Shown here piece by piece: positions 20,901 to 28,597 of a stretch of 42,623 nucleotides of DNA (the first letter of the stretch is position 1; the number at the start of each line of letters is the position of its first letter). The translations under genes and the position numbers were made by a program. The notes under the pieces were generated by a model, which searched no databases, was not told where the DNA came from, and saw only the letters and a program-made list of their open reading frames with translations. Source of the stretch: Streptosporangium nondiastaticum (GTDB taxonomy: Bacteria; Actinomycetota; Actinomycetes; Streptomycetales; Streptomycetaceae); assembly GCF_003011965.1 (NCBI RefSeq), contig NZ_PXWG01000049.1, positions 1-42,623 of the forward strand. Reading direction: 5' to 3'.

Positions 20901-22976
20901 GCCAACGAGGTCGCCCAGTCCTACGGCTTCTGGCTCGGCGACGCCTTCGCCTCCGGCGGCTCGGCCGGCTACGACCACAAGGGCATGGGCATCACCGCCC
21001 GCGGCGCCTGGGAGTCGGTCAAGCGCCACTTCCGCGAGCTGGGCCACAACACCCAGACCGAGGACTTCACGGTCGTCGGCGTCGGCGACATGTCCGGTGA
21101 CGTCTTCGGCAACGGCATGCTGCTCTCCGAGCACATCCGCCTGGTCGCCGCCTTCGACCACCGGCACATCTTCCTCGACCCCACGCCGGACGCGGCCGTC
21201 TCCTACGCCGAGCGCCGCCGCCTGTTCGAGCTGCCCCGCTCGTCCTGGGCCGACTACGACAAGGAACTGCTGTCCGCGGGCGGCGGCATCCACCCGCGCA
21301 GCGCCAAGTCGATCCCCGTCAACGCGCACGTGCGGGCGGCCCTCGGCATCGAGGCGGGCGTCACCAAGATGACCCCCGCCGAGCTGATGAAGGCCATCCT
21401 GCGCTCGCCGGTCGACCTGCTGTGGAACGGCGGCATCGGCACGTACGTCAAGGCCTCCACCGAGTCCCACGCGGACGTCGGCGACAAGGCCAACGACGCC
21501 ATCCGCGTCGACGGCCAGGACCTGCGCGTCAAGGTCGTCGGCGAGGGCGGCAACCTGGGCCTGACCCAGCTCGGCCGGATCGAGTTCGCCTCGACCGGTG
21601 GCCGGATCAACACCGACGCGATCGACAACAGCGCCGGCGTGGACACCTCCGACCACGAGGTGAACATCAAGATCCTGCTCAACGCACTGGTCACCGACGG
21701 CGACATGACCGTCAAGCAGCGCAACAAGCTCCTCGCCGAGATGACCGACGAGGTCGGCGAGCTCGTCCTGCGCAACAACTATGCGCAGAACGTGGCCCTG
21801 GCCAACGCCGTGGCGCAGGCCCCCAGCCTGCTCCACGCCCACCAGCGGATCATGCGCCGGCTCGGCCGCGAGGGTCACCTGGACCGGGCCCTGGAGTTCC
21901 TGCCCACCGACCGGCAGATCCGCGAGCGGCTCTCCGCCAACCGCGGCCTGACCCAGCCGGAGCTGGCCGTCCTCCTCGCCTACATCAAGATCACCACGGC
22001 CGAGGAGCTGCTCGCCACCGGGCTGCCCGACGACCCGTACCTGGAGCGGCTGCTGCACGCCTACTTCCCGCAGCCGCTGACCACCGGCTACCGCGAGCAG
22101 GTCGACGGGCACGCGCTGCGCCGGGAGATCATCACGACCGTCCTGGTCAACGACACCGTCAACAGCGGCGGCTCCACCTTCCTGCACCGCCTGCGGGAGG
22201 AGACCGGCGCCTCGCTGGAGGAGATCGTCCGGGCGCAGACCGCGGCCCGCGCCATCTTCGAGCTGGGCTCCGTGTGGGACGCCGTCGAGGGCCTGGACAA
22301 CGTGGTGCCGGCCGAGGTGCAGACGCAGATCCGGCTGCACTCGCGGCGCCTGGTCGAGCGCGGCACCCGCTGGCTGCTCAACAACCGGCCGCAGCCGCTG
22401 GAGCTGGCCGGGACGATCGAGTTCTTCCACGACGGCGTGGCCAGGGTCTGGAGCGAGCTGCCCAAGCTGCTCAAGGGCGCGGACATGGAGTGGTGGCAGT
22501 CCATCCACGACGAGCTGGTGGCGGCCGGGGTGCCGGACGAGCTGGCCGTGCGCGTGGCGGGCTTCTCCTCCGTCTTCCCGGCGCTGGACGTCGTCGCGGT
22601 CGCCGACCGCGCCGGCAAGGAGCCGCTGGACGTCGCCGAGGTCTACTACGACCTCGCCGACCGGCTGCACATCACCCAGCTGATGGACCGGATCATCGAG
22701 CTGCCGCGGGCCGACCGCTGGCAGTCCATGGCCCGCGCCTCCATCCGCGAGGACCTCTACGCGGCGCACGCCGCGCTCACCGCGGACATCCTCTCGGTGG
22801 GCAACGGCGCCTCGACGCCGGAGCAGCGCTTCGCCTCCTGGGAGGAGAAGAACGCGGCGATCCTCGGCCGGGCGCGCACCACGCTCGACGAGATCCGCGG
22901 TTCGGACGCCTTCGACCTGGCGAACCTGTCGGTCGCCATGCGGACGATGCGCACGCTGCTGCGGACGCACTCCTGA
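17988..22976 (+). CDS. NAD-dependent glutamate dehydrogenase, large (180-kDa) type
   Basis: This enzyme oxidatively deaminates L-glutamate to 2-oxoglutarate and ammonia with NAD and serves glutamate catabolism. The 1662-residue subunit matches the large class first described in Streptomyces clavuligerus. A long N-terminal region (with ACT-like segments such as [12 protein letters not shown] and RGIHVVIHP) precedes the catalytic core near residues 850-1250. The core shows [20 protein letters not shown], the Lys-containing [13 protein letters not shown] and a nucleotide-binding [16 protein letters not shown]. A helical C-terminal domain follows. I start at 17988 ([13 protein letters not shown]) because of AGGAG 9 nt upstream; an in-frame ATG at 17934 would add 18 residues. 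It stands alone with a T-tailed terminator. Confidence 0.96.
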   Translation: [1662 protein letters not shown]

Positions 22977-23048
22977 CGGCGCGCGGGCACTGCGCCGGCG
23001 GCGGACGGGCGGGAGAAGTGACGCACCGCTGACGCCGGAGTGAACAAG

Positions 23049-23087
23049 GGACGGCCCCGGGGACAAATCCCCCGGGGCCGTCCTTTT
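23049..23087 (+). terminator. Terminator of the glutamate dehydrogenase gene
   Basis: A perfect 14-bp stem (23049-23062 with 23070-23083) with a 7-nt loop is followed by TTTT. It ends only 20 nt before the next start codon, so the following gene must be read from a promoter overlapping this hairpin or by read-through. Confidence 0.92.
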
Positions 23088-23106
23088 GGCGTGCTATGAG
23101 GGACGG

Positions 23107-24378
23107 ATGAAGGCCGTTTCCCGGTTGACGTCCGGCCCCTCGGGCCCCGCGTCCCCCTCCTCAGCAGCCCTTTCCGCCTCCGCTCCGGCCGTCGCCGGGA
23201 GGCCCGCCGCCAAGGCCGCCGCCCGGCCGGGCCCACCGGCGTACGCCCGGTACCAGGCCGCCCGGGCGGTGGCCCTCTACCTGGTGGTGGCGGCCGTCGG
23301 CTTCGCGGTCATGCTGCTGGTCAGCCGGCACTTCGGGCGGGCGCCGGAGGTGGTGCTGCGCCGCTGGGACAGCGGTCACTACCTGCACATCGCGCAGCAC
23401 GGCTATCCGGGGGAGATCCCGTACGGGCCGGACGGTGAGCCCAAGTTCAGCAGGCTGGCGTTCTTCCCGCTGGTGCCCGCGCTGATCCGGGCGGTGCACC
23501 TGATGACGGGGCTGCCCGTGGTCTGGGCCGGGGTGGTGGTGTCCTGGACGGCGGCCTGCGTGGCCGCGGCGGGGGTGTTCCGGCTGGTGCGGGCGGTCGG
23601 CGGGCGGCCGGGCGCGGGGTACGCGTGCGTGGCGCTGTGGGCGTGCTCGCCGTACGCGTTCGCGCTGTGGGTGCCCTACTCGGAGGCCGTCTTCAGCGCG
23701 GCGCTGATCTGGACGCTGCTGGCCGTGCTGGAGCGCCGCTGGCTGACGGCGGCGGCGCTGTGCGTCCTGGCGGGGGCGGTGCGGCCGTCCGCGTCCGTGG
23801 TGGTGGGCACGGTGGGGCTGGCGGCCGGGTGGGAGCTGGTGCGGCAGCGGGGCTCCCGGAGCGCCTGGCGCGCCTGGGTGGCCCTGCTGACGGCCCCGCT
23901 GGGGATAGTCGCGAGCTGGCTGTTCCTGGGGAGCAAGGTGGGGCGCGTCGACGGCTGGTTCGAGGCCGAGCGCGCGTGGGGGCAGTCGTTCGACTTCGGC
24001 GCGGGGACGGCGCACGTGCTGAAGGACATGCTGCTGTACCGGCACGCCGGGCGGGTGGCGGACCTGCGGACCGCCGCGGTGATCGCGGTGCTGGTGCTGG
24101 GCGCGGTCGGGGTGTGGGCGCTGGCCCGGGACCGGCGGGTGCCGTGGCCGCTGGTGGCGACGGTCGCGCTGGCGTGGGTGCTGATAGTGGGAACGCCGGG
24201 TTCGCCGCTGTCCAAGCCACGCTTCATGCTGCCGTTCCTGCCGGTTCTGCTGCTGTTGGCGGCGAGGCCGCTCGCGCGTGCTCCGCTTGGGGTGCGGGTG
24301 TGTCTCTACGGTGGAGGTGCGGTGGTCTCGGGGTGGTACGCGGCGGGGTTGCTCGTGCTGTTCGAGGGCTCGCCGTGA
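23107..24378 (+). CDS. GT-C membrane mannosyltransferase, PIG-V-like
   Basis: The 423-residue protein has ~45 disordered N-terminal residues, then about ten hydrophobic helices. The first loop carries LRRWDSGHYLHIAQHGYP, the Trp-Asp signature of PIG-V-type glycosyltransferases, which use a polyprenyl- or dolichyl-phosphate sugar outside the membrane. SPYAFALWVPYSEAVF and KPRFMLPFLPVLLLLA also fit the family. The mannose donor and the acceptor are inferred. GAGGG precedes the ATG at 23107. Its 3' end overlaps the convergent GtrA gene by 73 bp. Confidence 0.85.
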   Translation: MKAVSRLTSGPSGPASPSSAALSASAPAVAGRPAAKAAARPGPPAYARYQAARAVALYLVVAAVGFAVMLLVSRHFGRAPEVVLRRWDSGHYLHIAQHGYPGEIPYGPDGEPKFSRLAFFPLVPALIRAVHLMTGLPVVWAGVVVSWTAACVAAAGVFRLVRAVGGRPGAGYACVALWACSPYAFALWVPYSEAVFSAALIWTLLAVLERRWLTAAALCVLAGAVRPSASVVVGTVGLAAGWELVRQRGSRSAWRAWVALLTAPLGIVASWLFLGSKVGRVDGWFEAERAWGQSFDFGAGTAHVLKDMLLYRHAGRVADLRTAAVIAVLVLGAVGVWALARDRRVPWPLVATVALAWVLIVGTPGSPLSKPRFMLPFLPVLLLLAARPLARAPLGVRVCLYGGGAVVSGWYAAGLLVLFEGSP

Positions 24379-24926
24379 TCCGTGGGGCCGCCGGTGCCGC
24401 CGATGCCGCCCGTGTCGCCGGTGCCTGTGCCGCCCGCGCCGCCCGTGCTTCCTGTGTCGCCGGCGCCGCCCGTGTCGCCCGGGAGCAGCGCCCTGAACAC
24501 CCACGCCCGGTAGGACCAGAAGCGGAAGAGGGTGGCGGCGCCGATGCCCAGGAACTTGAAGAGGTTGTTCTGGAACGGGGTGTCCCAGCCGAAGGTGTAC
24601 GTGGCCGCGTAGAGCACCCCGTTCTCGATGACCAGCCCGACGGCGCTGAACGCGGCGAAGAGGGCGACCTGGCGGCTGCGCCTGCTCCTGTCGCGGTCCC
24701 GGTAGGCGAAGTGACGCAGCCCCAGGTAGTTGAAGGCGATGGCGACCACGGTGGCGACCACGCTGCAGCGCACGACCGGCAGTCCGGTGACCGCGCGGCA
24801 GAGGTTGAAGACCGCGAGGTTGACGACGATGCCGAGGCCGCCCACGGTGCCGAACTTGGCGAACTCCCGGCCGAGGGCCGCGAGCCCCGGTGCCGCTGCC
24901 GGTCGCAAGGATCGCAGGGGTCGCAA
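24306..24926 (-). CDS. GtrA-family membrane protein with Gly-X-X tail
   Basis: GtrA proteins are small four-helix membrane proteins thought to help polyprenyl-linked sugars cross the membrane. Residues 22-145 hold four helices (about 25-45, 50-70, 88-108, 122-143) with typical motifs KFGTVGGLGIVVNLAVF, FNYLGLRHFAYRDR and RFWSYRAWVF. Residues 150-181 form eleven Gly-X-X triplets with one register slip, an unusual extension. The start appears to be TTG at 24926 with GGGAGAGG upstream; the first codons are a 9-nt unit repeated three times (24903-24929), so the start is uncertain. It overlaps the convergent PIG-V-like gene by 73 bp and is divergent from the nucleotidyltransferase. Confidence 0.85.
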   Translation of the reverse strand: MRPLRSLRPAAAPGLAALGREFAKFGTVGGLGIVVNLAVFNLCRAVTGLPVVRCSVVATVVAIAFNYLGLRHFAYRDRDRSRRSRQVALFAAFSAVGLVIENGVLYAATYTFGWDTPFQNNLFKFLGIGAATLFRFWSYRAWVFRALLPGDTGGAGDTGSTGGAGGTGTGDTGGIGGTGGPTDHGEPSNSTSNPAAYHPETTAPPP

Positions 24927-24978
24927 GGGCCTCTCCCATTACGGTCGTCCCGGTATGGCCGCCACGCAAAGCAGACAT

Positions 24979-25009
24979 TTGTCGCAGAGAACTGATTGTA
25001 GTGTAAATT
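24979..25009 (+). promoter_or_regulatory. Candidate promoter of the glycan operon
   Basis: TTGTCG (24979-24984) and TAAATT (25004-25009), 19 nt apart, lie in an AT-richer patch between divergent genes. On the opposite strand TACAAT (complement of 24995-25000) is a good -10 for the GtrA gene, so the two promoters would overlap. Confidence 0.45.
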
Positions 25010-25055
25010 GCCGCAAAAACTGACACAGTGCGATGACGACGGCGAGGACAGTGGC

Positions 25056-26135
25056 ATGACAGAGGCGGTACTGCTCGTCGGCGGCAAGGGCACCCGGCTC
25101 CGGCCGCTCACCCTCAACACGCCGAAGCCGATGGTCCCGGCCGCCGGAGTGCCCTTCATCGCCCACCAGCTCGCCCGCGCCCGGGCCGCCGGCGTCCGCC
25201 ACGTCGTCCTGGCCACCTCCTACCTCGCCGAGGTCTTCGAGCCCTACTTCGGCGACGGCGCGGCCCACGGCCTGCGCCTGACCTACGTCACCGAGAAGGA
25301 GCCGCTCGGCACCGGCGGCGCCATCCGCAGCGCGGCGGACGCCCTCACCACCGGCCCTGCCGGCCCCGTCCTCGTCTTCAACGGCGACATCCTCACCGGA
25401 CTCGACATCAGAGGTCTGCTGCACCGCCACGAACGGGCGCAGGCGGACGTCACCCTGCACCTGACCAGGGTGGCCGACCCGAGGGCCTTCGGGCTCGTCC
25501 CGACCGACGCCGACGGGCGCGTCCTGGCCTTCACCGAGAAGCCCGGCCGCCCCGAGGAGATCGTCACCGACCAGATCAACGCCGGCGCCTACGTCTTCCG
25601 GCGCGATGTCATCGACACCATCCCCACGGGCCGCCCGGTCTCCGTCGAACGCGAGACCTTCCCCGGCCTGCTGGCCTCCGGCGCGCTGTTGCACGGCGTG
25701 GTCGACGCCTCGTACTGGCTCGACCTCGGCCGCCCCGCCTCCTTCGTGCAGGCGTCGGCCGACCTCGTCCGGGGCGTCGTCCGCTCGCCCGCCGTCCCCG
25801 GGGAGCCGGGTGAGCACCTGCTGCTGCCCGGGGCCCACGCCGAGCCCGGCGCCCGGCTGACCGGCGGCACGGTCGTCGGTGCCGGGGCGTACGTCGCGGC
25901 GGGCGCCGAGGTCGACGGCTCCGTCGTCCTGGACGGCGCGCGCATCGAGGCGGGCGCCCGGATCCGGGCGAGCATGATCGGCCAGGGCGCGCGGGTCGGC
26001 CCGCGCACCGCCCTCGACGGCGTGGTGATCGGCGACCACGCGGAGGTCGGCGCCGACAACGAACTGTGCGACGGGGCCCGCATCTGGTGCGGCACGGTCA
26101 TCCCCGATGCGGCCATCCGCTTCTCCGCCGCCTGA
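25056..26135 (+). CDS. Sugar-1-phosphate nucleotidyltransferase (GDP-mannose pyrophosphorylase-like)
   Basis: The 359-residue enzyme makes an NDP-sugar from a sugar 1-phosphate and NTP. The signature VGGKGTRLRPLTLNTPKPMVP lies near residues 8-28, followed by GTGGAIR, VFNGDIL and the metal-site region FTEKPG...INAGAYVF. The last ~90 residues are hexapeptide-repeat left-handed beta-helix (GARIEAGARIRAS, GARVGPRTALDGVVIGDHA). Overall it is most like mannose-1-phosphate guanylyltransferases, but glucose-1-phosphate thymidylyl- or uridylyltransferase activity cannot be excluded. ATG 25056 has GAGGA upstream. It is the first gene of the glycan run. Confidence 0.88.
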   Translation: MTEAVLLVGGKGTRLRPLTLNTPKPMVPAAGVPFIAHQLARARAAGVRHVVLATSYLAEVFEPYFGDGAAHGLRLTYVTEKEPLGTGGAIRSAADALTTGPAGPVLVFNGDILTGLDIRGLLHRHERAQADVTLHLTRVADPRAFGLVPTDADGRVLAFTEKPGRPEEIVTDQINAGAYVFRRDVIDTIPTGRPVSVERETFPGLLASGALLHGVVDASYWLDLGRPASFVQASADLVRGVVRSPAVPGEPGEHLLLPGAHAEPGARLTGGTVVGAGAYVAAGAEVDGSVVLDGARIEAGARIRASMIGQGARVGPRTALDGVVIGDHAEVGADNELCDGARIWCGTVIPDAAIRFSAA

Positions 26136-26137
26136 CG

Positions 26138-26233
26138 CTTCCCCTTCGTTCCTCCTCTCCGACGTGCCTCCTGCCCGACGTTCCGCCCGCTTGATGCTCC
26201 TCCCGCTCGATGTCCCTCCCGTTTGATGTCCCT
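26138..26233. repeat. Six degenerate 16-nt tandem repeats
   Basis: The gap between two coding regions begins, 2 nt after a stop codon, with six back-to-back 16-nt units (26138, 26154, 26170, 26186, 26202, 26218). The last three read CCCGCTTGATGCTCCT, CCCGCTCGATGTCCCT and CCCGTTTGATGTCCCT; earlier units are more diverged. The period is not a multiple of three, so this is not a coding repeat. The strand shown is pyrimidine-rich. Confidence 0.85.
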
Positions 26234-26274
26234 GGCGTCTTCCCCGCCGTCCGACGAACCCCGAGGACCAGCCC

Positions 26275-27084
26275 ATGAGCGCACCCCGTACCCCCGCCCC
26301 GGCGCCCCCGCTGCCCGCGGAGTGGGGCCGCACCACGACGACCGTCGTCATGCCCACCTACAACGAGGCGGCCAACCTCGCCACCATGGCCGAGGCGCTC
26401 ATGGCCCTGCCCCTGGAGGGCCTGCGGCTGCTGGTCGTCGACGACAACAGCCCCGACGGCACCGGCGCGATCGCCGAACAACTGGCCGAGAAGTACAACG
26501 AGCCCGGCCGCACCCGCATGGGCGTCCTGCACCGGACCACCAAGGACGGCCTCGGCCGCGCGTACGCCGCGGGCATGGCCCGGGCCGTCGCCGAAGGCGC
26601 CGCCTACGTCCTCCAGATGGACGCCGACGGCAGCCATCCCACGGAGAAGGTCCCCGAACTGCTCGGGGTCGCCCTCGCGACCGGCGCGGACGTCGTCGTC
26701 GGCAGCCGCTACGTGCCCGGCGGCTCCCTCTCGGACGCCTGGAAGGTCCACCGCAAGCTGCTCTCCCGCTGGGCCAACGCCTACGCCAGCACCATCCTGG
26801 GCACGCGCGTGCGGGACATCACCAGCGGCTTCAACCTGTGGTCCGCGGCCGCCATCTCCGCCATCGACCTGGGGACCGTCGACAGCGCCGGCTACAGCTT
26901 CCAGGTGGAGATGAAGTACCGGGCGCTGAAGGCCGGGTACACCGTCATGGAGGTGCCGATCCACTTCGAGGACCGCACCGCCGGGGAGTCGAAGATGAAC
27001 CTGGCCGTCCAGCTCGAATCGGTGGTCATGCCGTGGCGGCTGCGCACGAGGCCGGCCCGTGCTGCCGGTCGCCGCACCCGCTGA
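26275..27084 (+). CDS. Polyprenyl-phosphate sugar synthase, Dpm1-like (GT2)
   Basis: The 269-residue enzyme transfers a sugar, most likely mannose from GDP-mannose, to polyprenyl phosphate on the cytoplasmic side. It has the GT2 fold with VVMPTYNEAANL, DDNSPDGT (56-63), metal-binding D116-A-D118 (QMDADGSHP) and GSRYVPGG. RDITSGFNLW and the C-terminal VPIHFEDRTAGESKM are typical of Dpm1. There are no C-terminal membrane helices, so it is the soluble Dpm1 form. CGAGG precedes the ATG. Its end overlaps the next gene by 26 nt, so a GT-C enzyme is co-translated with the supplier of its likely donor. Confidence 0.9.
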   Translation: MSAPRTPAPAPPLPAEWGRTTTTVVMPTYNEAANLATMAEALMALPLEGLRLLVVDDNSPDGTGAIAEQLAEKYNEPGRTRMGVLHRTTKDGLGRAYAAGMARAVAEGAAYVLQMDADGSHPTEKVPELLGVALATGADVVVGSRYVPGGSLSDAWKVHRKLLSRWANAYASTILGTRVRDITSGFNLWSAAAISAIDLGTVDSAGYSFQVEMKYRALKAGYTVMEVPIHFEDRTAGESKMNLAVQLESVVMPWRLRTRPARAAGRRTR

Positions 27085-28597
27085 GCCGGCGGCCCCGCCC
27101 GGGGCCGCCCCGCAAGGCCGTGCGGCGGGCCTCCGCCTGCCCGTCCCGGCCTGCGCCCTGCTGACGGCCGTCCTCCTGCTGCTCATGACCGTCCGGCTGC
27201 CCTGGGCCGGGGACCTCGGGATGCACGCGGCCGTCCTCGAACGGCTGCGCGCCGACCTGCTCCACCCCGGCAACCCCCTGGTCGACGCCGCCACCCCGAG
27301 CCCGTACTACTCGCCCTGGGCGGTCCTGCTCGCGCTCACCGGGTCGGCGACCGGCTGGGGGACCTTCACCGTGCTGCGCCTGGGCGCGCTCGCCGGCCTT
27401 GTGCTGCTCGGCACGGGCGTGCACGCCTTCGTACGGACGTTCACCCGCAGCAGGGCGGCGGTGCCGCTGGCGGTGCTCTGCCTGCTCCTGCTGTACGGAG
27501 TGAGGCTCTTCGCGTGGAGCGGCGTCCCGGGCCTCACGTCGATGTCCCTCACTCTCGCCTACCCGAGCACGTTCGCCCTCGGACTGGCCTTCCACCTGTG
27601 GGCGCTGCTGCGGCGCGCCCTGGCCGCCGGCCGGGGAACCGCGGCCTTCCTGGGGGCCGGGCTGCTGCTCGCCGCGATCCTGCTCGTCCATCAGTTTACC
27701 GGCGCCGTCGCCGCGCTGGGCTGCGCCGCGATGCTCCTGGGCGCCCGGCCGTGGCCGGCGCGCGCGGTGCGGCTGCGGGTGGCCGCGGCGGGCGCCCTGG
27801 CCGCGGCCGTGCCCGCCTGCTGGCCGTACTACGCCTTCTACTCCCTGCTCGGCACGGGCAGCGGCCTGGACGACATCCACCGGCCGCTCTACGACCACCT
27901 CGCGACGAAGTTCTGCCTGACCGCGCTCGGCGCGGCCGCCCTGGTGCTGCGCGCGCGGCGCGACCGCCGCGACCCGCTGGTGATCTTCTTCGTGCTGGGG
28001 CTCGCCGTCTTCGCCGCCGGAGGGCTGAGCGGGCATCAGGCGTGGGGCAGGATCCTGCCCGCCGTCCTCGTCCCGGCCCAGCTCGCGCTCGCCCTGGAGA
28101 CGGTGGACGGCGGGCGCCGGGCGCGGGCGGCCCTCGCCCCGCTGACCGCCGTCGCCCTGCTGGCCGGAGCCTGGACGCAGGCCGGGGTGCTCGGCTACGT
28201 CCTGCGGCCCCAGGCCGTCCCGCCCGTCCTGCGCCACATCCACACCGTCGCGCTCTGGCCACGGTTCACGTGGGCGGCGCGCGAAGTGCACGCCGGGCAG
28301 ACGGTGATGACCGACAACTACTACGCGCTGCGCATGCTCCCCGCGTACGGGCCGTACACCGTCGCCCCCGCCTATCCCGACGTCTTCCTCCCCGACGCGG
28401 CCCGCCGCCGCGCCGAGACCCGCCGCTTCTTCGCCCGGGACACCTCCCGGGCCGAGCGGCTCGGCATCCTCAAGGAGTACCGCGTGCGCTGGGTGCTGCA
28501 GCAGAACGGCGGCCCGGGCCTGGACCGGGGCGATCCCGCCGTGCGCCGGACCGTCCGCGGCCCGGCCGGGTTCACCCTCTCCGAGGTCGCTCCGTGA
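27059..28597 (+). CDS. Membrane glycosyltransferase, GT-C type
   Basis: A 512-residue protein with roughly ten hydrophobic helices from about residue 30 and a soluble C-terminal part (about 410-512) that ends in ...GPAGFTLSEVAP. The large first extracytoplasmic loop (AGDLGMHAAVLERLRADLL...SPYYSPWAVLLAL) and the helix pattern fit polyprenyl-linked sugar transferases, but I do not recognise a named subfamily. GTG 27059 lies inside the Dpm1-like gene with ACGAGG upstream. The stop overlaps the next start (GTGA). Acceptor and sugar are unknown. Confidence 0.82.
   Translation: MLPVAAPAEPAAPPGAAPQGRAAGLRLPVPACALLTAVLLLLMTVRLPWAGDLGMHAAVLERLRADLLHPGNPLVDAATPSPYYSPWAVLLALTGSATGWGTFTVLRLGALAGLVLLGTGVHAFVRTFTRSRAAVPLAVLCLLLLYGVRLFAWSGVPGLTSMSLTLAYPSTFALGLAFHLWALLRRALAAGRGTAAFLGAGLLLAAILLVHQFTGAVAALGCAAMLLGARPWPARAVRLRVAAAGALAAAVPACWPYYAFYSLLGTGSGLDDIHRPLYDHLATKFCLTALGAAALVLRARRDRRDPLVIFFVLGLAVFAAGGLSGHQAWGRILPAVLVPAQLALALETVDGGRRARAALAPLTAVALLAGAWTQAGVLGYVLRPQAVPPVLRHIHTVALWPRFTWAAREVHAGQTVMTDNYYALRMLPAYGPYTVAPAYPDVFLPDAARRRAETRRFFARDTSRAERLGILKEYRVRWVLQQNGGPGLDRGDPAVRRTVRGPAGFTLSEVAP

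Noticed and set aside
17955..23066. A 1703-codon open frame on the minus strand opposite the glutamate dehydrogenase gene.
   Set aside because: High GC removes stop codons from antisense frames. The predicted protein is low-complexity Val/Asp/Gly/Ala/Arg with no recognisable domain, while the plus strand encodes a complete known enzyme.
24903..24929. Three 9-nt repeats (TCGCAAGGA-like) as a regulatory array.
   Set aside because: In the GtrA reading frame they encode Leu-Arg-Pro/Ser triplets at the N-terminus, so they are better explained as a short coding repeat.
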